Source: Treponema sp. (lineage in GTDB: Bacteria > Spirochaetota > Spirochaetia > Treponematales > Treponemataceae). Taken from it: DNA of 64,000 nucleotides. Under the pieces are notes generated by a model, which was not told the origin of the DNA, did not search any database, and saw nothing but the letters and a program-made list of their open reading frames with translations. Below are positions 58,633 to 64,000 of this stretch, in pieces. Both the position numbers and the translations under genes were made by a program. Location of the stretch: the NCBI GenBank assembly GCA_016294105.1, contig JAEDCN010000003.1, positions 62,001 through 126,000 on the forward strand, in the 5' to 3' direction. Positions within the stretch are counted from its first letter, which is position 1, and each line of letters starts with the position of its first letter.

Positions 58633-58741
58633 GAGGATTTTTTCTTGAAACACCAAGCAGTCCAGTGCGGGCATCCACATAACAATTGCTTAAACCCCAC
58701 AGGCATTGAGCCCGTGTCGGCTTTGAACTTCTTGTTAGGCG
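58633..58741. repeat. 106-bp repeat copy 2 (contains attC-like site)
   Basis: Near-identical to 56744-56849, differing at scattered positions in the inner arms (for example CCCCACAGGCATTGAG against CCGCACAGACCTTGAG). Confidence 0.9.
58677..58740 (-). other. attC: attC-like integron recombination site 2
   Basis: 64 bp, ACATAAC (58677-58683) to GTTAGGC (58734-58740), same arms as site 1. It begins a few bases after the stop of the ParE-like toxin on the minus strand. Confidence 0.75.
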
Positions 58742-58744
58742 AAA

Positions 58745-59065
58745 TTATACTAGCTTTTCATAATCACGCTTTGCGTAAAATACATGCATAATTGTGACTA
58801 CTTTTTTATCTTCTTCGTCTTCTACTAAATATAAGGCAATATAGTTTTTCATAAAGAGAAATCTACGGTACCCTTTTCGTTGTAAAGTTTGAATAGTACA
58901 AAGAGGAAACATATAAGGATTATCGTAAAGGAAACTTTTTTGTTCATAGAAATCGTCCAAAAGTTTTCCTGCAGAAACCGGATTAGATAATTTTTCTACG
59001 AAATATCTTACGATTTCATCAAGTTCAGCTTTTGCAGAATCTGCAATTTCTACCTTAAAGGCCAT
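58745..59065 (-). CDS. ParE/RelE-family toxin
   Basis: 106 residues. MAFKVEIADSAKAELDEIVR opens the fold; KGYRRFLFMKNYIALYLVED and VTIMHVFYAKRDYEKLV are the usual C-terminal strands. It would inhibit gyrase or cleave mRNA; which one cannot be told. It overlaps its antitoxin by 11 bp and ends just before an attC-like core. Confidence 0.9.
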   Translation of the reverse strand: MAFKVEIADSAKAELDEIVRYFVEKLSNPVSAGKLLDDFYEQKSFLYDNPYMFPLCTIQTLQRKGYRRFLFMKNYIALYLVEDEEDKKVVTIMHVFYAKRDYEKLV

Positions 59066-59315
59066 ACTTTTTTCTTATATCAGAAATAGCGTCATCAACA
59101 TCAGAAACTCTGCCGGCTTTTAAGTCTGCTTCGGCGACAGCAAGTTTGTCGTACAGATTATTCAAAAATGTTGATTTTTCAAACGTCTCCATACTCATAA
59201 TTACCATATCGCCATAGCCATTTTTTGTAATAAAAATCGGCTCATGAGTTTCATGACAAAGATTTGAGATTGCGGTTGTATTCTTTAAGTCTCTTATGGG
59301 AATAATCTGTGGCAT
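59055..59315 (-). CDS. Phd/YefM-family antitoxin
   Basis: 86 residues. IPIRDLKNTTAISNLCHETH and EPIFITKNGYGDMVIMSMET are the Phd DNA-binding and strand motifs. The acidic C-terminus (VSDVDDAISDIRKKYGL) should bind the ParE-like toxin. A perfect 11-bp-arm palindrome overlaps the promoter, fitting autorepression. AAAGGAG precedes the ATG and is itself part of the palindrome. Confidence 0.9.
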   Translation of the reverse strand: MPQIIPIRDLKNTTAISNLCHETHEPIFITKNGYGDMVIMSMETFEKSTFLNNLYDKLAVAEADLKAGRVSDVDDAISDIRKKYGL

Positions 59316-59322
59316 AATTACA

Positions 59323-59354
59323 CTCCTTTATGGGATAATTGTACCATAAAGGAG
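59323..59354 (-). promoter_or_regulatory. Promoter-operator of the Phd/ParE pair
   Basis: CTCCTTTATGG (59323-59333) and CCATAAAGGAG (59344-59354) are perfect 11-bp arms. The -10 box TACAAT (59338-59343, minus strand) lies between them, and a -35-like TAGACA is 18 bp upstream. The start-side arm includes the ribosome site. Confidence 0.75.
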
Positions 59355-59407
59355 TTGGGGGTGTCTATGTATTAATGCCAACACATGATAAAAATAATCA
59401 AACTTTC

Positions 59408-60886
59408 TTATTTAGCAACAAGTGATTCTACACCATAATAATTTGCGTATGTTGTATTTGGCCAAACAGATGAATCTGTTCCGGGATTTTCCCAATCGCC
59501 ATAGTTCCAATATCTTGAGCGGAAAGTGCTTTCATCAATAATGACATTGTTAATTCCTTTTGCTTTTTGTTCCGCGATTGTATTTTCCATTGATTTCCAT
59601 TTTCTATTCATATGTAAACATTCTGTTCCCACAAATATAGAAAATAAAAGTGTAAAACTGATACAACACGTTGTTGCTATTTTTGTTATTTTTTTGTTAT
59701 CAGCGAATCTTTCGAAGCAAAAAATCATATTGATTGCAATTAATCCAATATTCAGCAAGTTATACTGAAAAGCTGCTCTTCTAGGAATCCCAATTTGTAT
59801 TGTTGCACCAATAAATAGAATGGTAGCGATATAAATCCCACTTCCAGCTATAAAAAGGTTTGATAAAAAAATATTTTCTTTTCTACTTGTGACGGCACTC
59901 ATAATACAGATAAATAATGCACAGAAAATAAAAAAGAGTTTTGGCATTGAACGGATGCAAAACATCATAAGAAATATAGCTAAAACAGTACTTTCAAATT
60001 TTTTAAGAGAAGGTTTATAAAGCAAACTACTAAGCAATAAAAATAAAGAGAGTAGGCAAAAATTTTGATAGTAAAATAATCCGTTAAAATTATTAAAAGT
60101 TTGAAAAATTCTTTTTGTCAGTCCAAGAGGTCCTAGTTTTATCAAATCGATTATTGAAAGATAATTACTAAAATGCTTTGAACGAAGCCGCATTCCAGGA
60201 CAAGCATATAAAATACACCAGCCTGCAATAAAAAATACAAGAGATGTATAATACCAAAGAGGGAGTTTTATTTTTTTGATTTTTGCAAATATGATACTTG
60301 CTATCCATAGTACAATAAATACAATTCCAAATTCACTCGACCAACCGGCAACAATTCCAATAGGAATGCTTAACATCGTGATTGCAATAGTTTGTTTTTT
60401 TGAGAATTCTATTTTTCTCCAAAACAAATTGATTGGAGTAATAACTATCAGAATGAAGAACCAGGCCCAAAGATAATTAAAACACCCTGCTGCCCAATAA
60501 AAGACAGAGCCAAAGCAGAATACCTTGTCAAACATAATAAATAAGAAAAATACTGCAAAACATGAAATATCTTTAGCCGATTTCTGAGGAAATCTACCAA
60601 ATATATTTACAAAAATGAGCATAACAACGCTTGCTCCTATAAAGGAGTTTAAAGGTGCATAAAATAGGGTTGTTGAAAGATATGAACCAAAAGTGACAAG
60701 CATTAATTCGCCTATTCTACCATTCCAAGTCATATAAGAATTAATTGCTCTTTGTATTCCTTCTAGCTTACGTCCGATATCATCACTTTGAGTAGGAAAA
60801 ATTGCATTCAAAAATAGTAAAAAACTATACACTAATGCAAAGCACAGTAATGAAGGTAAAATGTTCTTAAAAAAAACTTTTCTCAT
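59408..60886 (-). CDS. DUF6056-like polytopic membrane protein (GtrC-like)
   Basis: 492 residues with about eleven membrane segments. SDDIGRKLEGIQRAINSYMT, WNGRIGELMLV near residue 55 and SVFYWAAGCFNYLWAWFFIL near residue 128 resemble DUF6056-type glycosyltransferase-like proteins. The C-terminal soluble tail is short. With the adjacent GtrB and GtrA types it would be the enzyme that moves a sugar from undecaprenyl phosphate to a surface glycan. Substrate unknown. Start is 1 bp after the GtrB-type stop. Confidence 0.75.
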   Translation of the reverse strand: MRKVFFKNILPSLLCFALVYSFLLFLNAIFPTQSDDIGRKLEGIQRAINSYMTWNGRIGELMLVTFGSYLSTTLFYAPLNSFIGASVVMLIFVNIFGRFPQKSAKDISCFAVFFLFIMFDKVFCFGSVFYWAAGCFNYLWAWFFILIVITPINLFWRKIEFSKKQTIAITMLSIPIGIVAGWSSEFGIVFIVLWIASIIFAKIKKIKLPLWYYTSLVFFIAGWCILYACPGMRLRSKHFSNYLSIIDLIKLGPLGLTKRIFQTFNNFNGLFYYQNFCLLSLFLLLSSLLYKPSLKKFESTVLAIFLMMFCIRSMPKLFFIFCALFICIMSAVTSRKENIFLSNLFIAGSGIYIATILFIGATIQIGIPRRAAFQYNLLNIGLIAINMIFCFERFADNKKITKIATTCCISFTLLFSIFVGTECLHMNRKWKSMENTIAEQKAKGINNVIIDESTFRSRYWNYGDWENPGTDSSVWPNTTYANYYGVESLVAK

Positions 60887-60887
60887 T

Positions 60888-61817
60888 TTAATTTTCCTCT
60901 TTGATAATATAAATTGGTCTTTGTTTTACTTCCGTATAAACTTTGGAGATGTAGAGACCGCTGATTCCTGTACAGAATAACTGTAAGCCAGAAAAGAAAG
61001 TTATAAAGCATACGAGACTTGCCCAGCCTTGTACCGGGTCGCCAAATACAAGTCGCCTGACAGCAATAAAAATGATAAGTACAAAAGTAACCGCAAGAGA
61101 AAGAACACCTGCCACCGCAGAAAAAGCAAGGGGCTTTGTTGAAAATCCTATTATTCCATCAATTGAATACAAAAATAGTTTCCAGAATGACCACTTTGTT
61201 TTGCCTGCAACTCGCTCAACATTTTCATAAGCAAACCATTTGGTCTTAAAGCCGACCCATGGAAAAATTCCTTTTGTAAACCGGTTTCGCTCAAGTAAGG
61301 AAAGAACAGCATCTTTGTATTTTCTTGTCATCAGGCGAAAGTCTCTGGCACCGTCTACAACAGGAACATCACTTAGCTTGCCCATAATTTTGTAGAACTT
61401 TCTTGCAAAAAACGAACGGACAGGTGGCTCATTCTTGCGAGTAACTCGTCTTGTTGCGGCACAGTCATAACCTTCTTTTAGAATAGCTTCCAGCATTTGA
61501 GGTAAAAGAGAAGGAGGATCTTGCAAATCAACATCCATTACAGAAATGAATTCTCCGTTTGCCTTTGAAAGACCTGCATACAAAGCGGCTTCTTTTCCAA
61601 AATTACGGCTAAAACTTACAAAATGAACTGACTTATCTTTTGCAGAAATCTCTTTTAAGACTTCAAGTGTTCTGTCCGAAGATCCGTCATCAATAAAAAC
61701 GAACTCAAAAGATGACAAAGACATTGTTTTTAAAACTCTTAAAGTTTCTTCATAAAAAATTGGAATAGCTTCTTCTTCATTAAAGCAGGGTATAACAATG
61801 GAAATCTCTGGATTCAT
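60888..61817 (-). CDS. GtrB-type polyprenyl-phosphate glycosyltransferase
   Basis: 309 residues, GT2 family. ISIVIPCFNEEEAIPIFYEE at the start, FVFIDDGSSDRTLEVLKEIS near residue 38, SVMDVDLQDPPSLLPQMLEA near 92, and two C-terminal membrane helices (about residues 230-255 and 265-290) match GtrB/dolichol-phosphate mannosyltransferase relatives. It should make an undecaprenyl-phosphate sugar on the cytoplasmic face. Overlaps gtrA by 4 bp. Confidence 0.9.
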   Translation of the reverse strand: MNPEISIVIPCFNEEEAIPIFYEETLRVLKTMSLSSFEFVFIDDGSSDRTLEVLKEISAKDKSVHFVSFSRNFGKEAALYAGLSKANGEFISVMDVDLQDPPSLLPQMLEAILKEGYDCAATRRVTRKNEPPVRSFFARKFYKIMGKLSDVPVVDGARDFRLMTRKYKDAVLSLLERNRFTKGIFPWVGFKTKWFAYENVERVAGKTKWSFWKLFLYSIDGIIGFSTKPLAFSAVAGVLSLAVTFVLIIFIAVRRLVFGDPVQGWASLVCFITFFSGLQLFCTGISGLYISKVYTEVKQRPIYIIKEEN

Positions 61818-62266
61818 TTTAGAGTCTCGTTTTTTGTTGAGTTTTCTTTATGTTTAAAAACTATGAGCCGCTGCCCAAGATAATTTAAAGCAGTGTAAAT
61901 ACACATTCCCGAAAGTAAAGCGACATTATCACGAAATTTTTCTGATTGAGTAGAAAGGATGAAATAGACAGATTTCTTTGCAATAAAATAGGCTAAGAAA
62001 TAGCAAATTGCAAGATTTATGATAAATAAAATTATTTGTCTGAGACTTTTTTGTTTATTTTGAAAAGTAAAATATTTGTTTAAAAAGTAACTTAGTATTC
62101 CACCTGTTAAATAATTACAAGCTGAGGAAAACCAATAAGATATTCCGAAACAGTTATATAAGACAAACATTAAACCACACCCAACAAGCGTGCTTGCGAT
62201 TCCAACCAATAAGAATTTTAACAGTTGTTTGTCCAAAAGTAGCATATTTTCATCCGATTTTTCCAT
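61814..62266 (-). CDS. GtrA-type flippase-like membrane protein
   Basis: 150 residues from the ATG at 62264-62266 (MEKSDENMLLLDKQLLKFLL). Four membrane helices; FLLVGIASTLVGCGLMFVLY and ACNYLTGGILSYFLNKYFTF are the GtrA family motifs. GtrA proteins are thought to flip polyprenyl-linked sugars. No Shine-Dalgarno: the start codon lies inside the stem of the three-hairpin element, copy B, so its translation may depend on that structure. Confidence 0.85.
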   Translation of the reverse strand: MEKSDENMLLLDKQLLKFLLVGIASTLVGCGLMFVLYNCFGISYWFSSACNYLTGGILSYFLNKYFTFQNKQKSLRQIILFIINLAICYFLAYFIAKKSVYFILSTQSEKFRDNVALLSGMCIYTALNYLGQRLIVFKHKENSTKNETLK

Positions 62267-62344
62267 TGAAGCGAAAACGAGCGTAAAGCGAGTTTTCGCT
62301 TCAATGGAATTTGTCAATTCCATTGACTAGTGTACACTAGTCAA
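62261..62344 (-). promoter_or_regulatory. Three-hairpin element, copy B
   Basis: 84 bp. TTCCATTGAAGCGAAAAC (62261-62278) pairs with GTTTTCGCTTCAATGGAA (62292-62309), 18 bp perfect, loop GAGCGTAAAGCGA. TCAATGGAATT (62301-62311) pairs with AATTCCATTGA (62316-62326). TTGACTAGTGT-ACACTAGTCAA (62323-62344) is a perfect palindrome. Linking 4-mers are TTGA/TCAA where copy A has TGTT/AACA. The start codon of gtrA is in the first arm. Confidence 0.88.
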
Positions 62345-62417
62345 AATTTTTACGAGAAAATATGTTAAGTGGATTTTTTTCTTATCATATAAAGAAATGC
62401 GGGCCAGTGGTCCGTCC

Positions 62418-62481
62418 GCCCAACATAGTCTTAAACGGCGGCAAGCTTGACTTGCCGTCCGCTTTGAAGACATTGTTAGGT
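62418..62481 (-). other. attC: attC-like integron recombination site 3
   Basis: 64 bp with both cores: GCCCAAC (62418-62424, RYYYAAC) and GTTAGGT (62475-62481, GTTRRRY). Arms GTCTTAAACGGCGGCAAG and CTTGCCGTCCGCTTTGAAGA pair with a few unpaired bases. Same length as sites 1 and 2 although the stem sequence differs. It starts 1-2 bp after the stop of the RelE-like frame. Confidence 0.85.
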
Positions 62482-62482
62482 T

Positions 62483-62714
62483 TTATTTCTTCTTGAAAAC
62501 TTCTTTTCTTGCTTTTTTAGCAAGTACCTCTTTATTTTTACAAGAGTCAGAGCGACCTTCAACAGTTAAAACAGTGATAATAAGTTTTTCGTCTTCCAAG
62601 TAACCGATAATTCTATACTTTCTAAATTCAGAACCTTTAAATCGCCAGCCTGCTTGATTTTTCCAGCTTTTAAATTTGACGTTCTGCCTTTGGAGCAAAT
62701 TCAACTGTAAACAT
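62483..62714 (-). pseudogene. Broken RelE-like toxin gene
   Basis: The ATG at 62712-62714 opens a RelE-like start (MFTVEFAPKAERQI) that stops after 14 codons. The overlapping frame to 62483 continues as WKNQAGWRFKGSEFRKYRII, typical of a RelE C-terminal half, and ends in KKARKEVFKKK. A frameshift or small deletion near 62670 has split the gene, or the shorter frame is a truncated toxin started from a TTG. Activity is doubtful. Confidence 0.6.
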
Positions 62715-62802
62715 CAGTTAAAAACCTCATCAAACGAATATGTCTTTTGCCTTCTGCACCCCAATCGCTGTATGACTGCTCGGCAAGATAATAATCTTCC
62801 AT
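62701..62802 (-). CDS. Short antitoxin-like frame upstream of the broken toxin
   Basis: 33 codons from the ATG at 62800-62802 (MEDYYLAEQSYSDWGAEGKR), overlapping the toxin start by 14 bp. The arrangement is that of an antitoxin-toxin pair, but the protein is much shorter than normal antitoxins, so it may be truncated at the 5' end. Promoter TTGACA-17-TTGTAT lies just upstream. Confidence 0.4.
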   Translation of the reverse strand: MEDYYLAEQSYSDWGAEGKRHIRLMRFLTDVYS

Positions 62803-62810
62803 ATTTTTCT

Positions 62811-62839
62811 ATACAAGTATAAACAAGGCAATTTGTCAA
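62811..62839 (-). promoter_or_regulatory. Promoter for the broken toxin-antitoxin pair
   Basis: Minus-strand TTGACA (62834-62839), 17 bp and TTGTAT (62811-62816). It overlaps the T run of the preceding terminator. Confidence 0.45.
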
Positions 62840-62866
62840 AAAAAAGGCGGGAATTACTCCCGCCTT
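62838..62866 (-). terminator. Intrinsic terminator of the lipoprotein gene
   Basis: AAGGCGGGA/TCCCGCCTT (62844-62852 with 62858-62866), followed on the minus strand by a run of T. It ends the upstream minus-strand lipoprotein gene about 80 bp after its stop. Confidence 0.88.
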
Positions 62867-62946
62867 GTGTGGAAATTAATGATTCTCAATTCAATTATAA
62901 AACCTGATTATTAAAGGGATTAAGAAACTTCCGTCTCCAAACAGGT

Positions 62947-63635
62947 TTACTTGATAGATACAGTATTAATGAATTCGTTTTGTGGACCAATAAAAGTGCC
63001 ATTAGATAATTCTGCCGCAAAAGAATAATTACCATTTTTTGTAGCATCAAATGAATAATAGCCGTCAGAATCAGGGCTGATTGGGGTTCCATTTAATATG
63101 ACGTATTCAGCATTGTTTTGATAGCCGTAATTCATATAGCAGCATACCTTTTCTATTCCGACATTATCTACATCACTAACAGCAACATATACTTTTACGG
63201 AATTAGGATTATTCTGAACTGTCTTTAAATATATAGAATTACTCAGAACATCAGAATTCGTTACCGTCACAGGCTTAGAATATGTGCCGTCATAAGAAAC
63301 TGTCTGAACTGAAAACTGCCATTCAAACCCCTGATGTGCGTATTTAAAGTTATAATATGTTTGTCCTACGGGGACTGTATCAGGGTCCAATGCAGCAAAG
63401 TCGCCTTTAGCAGCAACCGTACTTCCCACATAAAACGCACGAATATTATCGTCTATAGGTGCTGTCCATGACAGCCTTACGGTAGCCGCATCAATTCTTG
63501 TCGCCTTTACATCGGTAACTTCCTTTGGTTCTGTGCTTGTGTAGACATCCCCCCCCCCTGGGTGCAGGAAAGAAAGGCAAGTGTAATGATTGCAGAAGCA
63601 GTTGCCGCGGCAATTTTAAGAATGTTTTTCTTCAT
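62947..63635 (-). pseudogene. Fibronectin-III lipoprotein gene, out of frame at poly(G)10
   Basis: The ATG at 63633-63635 (GGAGGATAAA ahead) starts a lipoprotein signal with lipobox FLSC near residues 22-25. Directly after TQ comes a tract of ten G (63549-63558 on the plus strand as C). In the present length the frame ends after a few dozen codons. With 11 or 8 G it would continue in frame as DVYTSTEPKEVTDVKATRID, then a fibronectin type III domain (ATVRLSWTAPIDDNIRAFYV), to 62947, giving about 229 residues. Either a phase-variable surface lipoprotein in the off state or a homopolymer sequencing error. Confidence 0.75.
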
Positions 63636-63682
63636 TTTATCCTCCAAAAATATATTTACAGTCCTTTTATTCAGAACTGTTT

Positions 63683-63967
63683 TTAACTTTTTTTGATGAA
63701 ACAGCCTTGCTTATGCGAGCAGAAAGACGTTTCATCGGCTCTTTGTGTTATGCCGAGTTCTTTCGAGATTGTATAATTATCGCATCTTACAGGAATTTGA
63801 TTTTCAGGATTTTTTGATAGTACTGCAAGCCTGTCAGTGTAGATGGAAAACAAGAGAAGCTCAAACTCTGATTTTTGCATTGAGCCGAAATTTTTACAAA
63901 AAAAATGTTCCGCTATTCTGTCAAAGGCATCGCACTTTGATTTTTCATCAAAAAGAACTTTCTCCAT
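63683..63967 (-). CDS. Truncated hypothetical protein
   Basis: 94 residues (MEKVLFDEKSKCDAFDRIAE and on). The part CDNYTISKELGITQ near residue 65 looks like the start of a DNA-binding helix-turn-helix, but the frame then changes to unrelated residues and stops, within an inverted repeat (GATGAAAC/GTTTCATC). It is probably the 5' part of a broken gene. Lies upstream of the lipoprotein gene on the same strand. Confidence 0.45.
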   Translation of the reverse strand: MEKVLFDEKSKCDAFDRIAEHFFCKNFGSMQKSEFELLLFSIYTDRLAVLSKNPENQIPVRCDNYTISKELGITQRADETSFCSHKQGCFIKKS

Positions 63968-64000
63968 TTAATTCGATTTCTCAAAATTATTGATAAATCA

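Noticed and set aside
63683..63735. Terminator for the gene at 63683-63967
   Set aside because: The GATGAAAC/GTTTCATC hairpin is followed by A, not T, on the minus strand.

Overview
The window reads as a chromosomal segment of a spirochaete close to Treponema, probably a host-associated or gut/rumen species. The main evidence is one unbroken minus-strand block from about 36.7 to 13.5 kb: mraZ-rsmH-ftsL-murF-ftsW-ftsQ-ftsA-ftsZ-xerD-(TPR lipoprotein)-dprA-topA-xerC-hslV-hslU-flgB-flgC-fliE-fliF-fliG-fliH-fliI-fliJ. I know this arrangement from Treponema pallidum (from memory, not searched), and its dprA-to-fliJ half also resembles the Bacillus subtilis smf-topA-codV-clpQ-clpY-flgB order. No rRNA, tRNA or CRISPR was found.

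Layout. 0-3.4 kb: cytochrome bd oxidase genes cydAB and the start of the cydD exporter gene (minus strand). 3.4-13.4 kb: housekeeping genes on both strands (argH with a DtxR/MntR-type regulator, a VanZ-like protein, an acyl-CoA ligase, thiI, a glycosyltransferase, a TGS-uridine-kinase fusion). 13.5-36.8 kb: the division, recombination, protease and flagellar basal-body block. 36.9-40.5 kb: an unknown gene, a DNA methyltransferase with a repetitive tail, and a DUF4153-type membrane protein. 40.5-56 kb: metabolic and repair genes (a TrpB2-type trpB, PARG-like protein, alanine symporter, CoA-disulfide reductase, a Phd/PIN toxin-antitoxin pair, a guaA lacking the amidotransferase domain, gpmI, tyrS, uvrB).

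56.1-64 kb is accessory. Every gene is on the minus strand, base composition is lower in GC, and three 64-bp attC-like integron recombination sites each follow a toxin-type gene. Cargo includes RelB/PIN, Phd/ParE and a broken RelE-like toxin-antitoxin pair, a gtrA-gtrB-membrane protein set for surface glycosylation, a glycine-rich membrane protein and a lipoprotein gene interrupted at a poly(G)10 tract. I interpret it as part of a chromosomal integron-like cassette array; no integrase lies in the window.

The strongest unexplained signals are: (1) a three-hairpin element present twice, each time between an attC-like site and the next start codon, in which stem sequences differ between copies but pairing is kept, with four alternating complementary 4-mers; (2) at least seven first-in-unit genes without a Shine-Dalgarno sequence whose -10 box sits 6-8 bp before the start codon, suggesting leaderless mRNAs; (3) repeated tandem duplications of gene 3' ends, including a methyltransferase whose C-terminal repeats are built from three tandem copies of the neighbour's intrinsic terminator; (4) an attenuator-like pair of alternative hairpins between fliE and fliF, and overlapping sigma-28-like and sigma-70-like promoters ahead of flgB.
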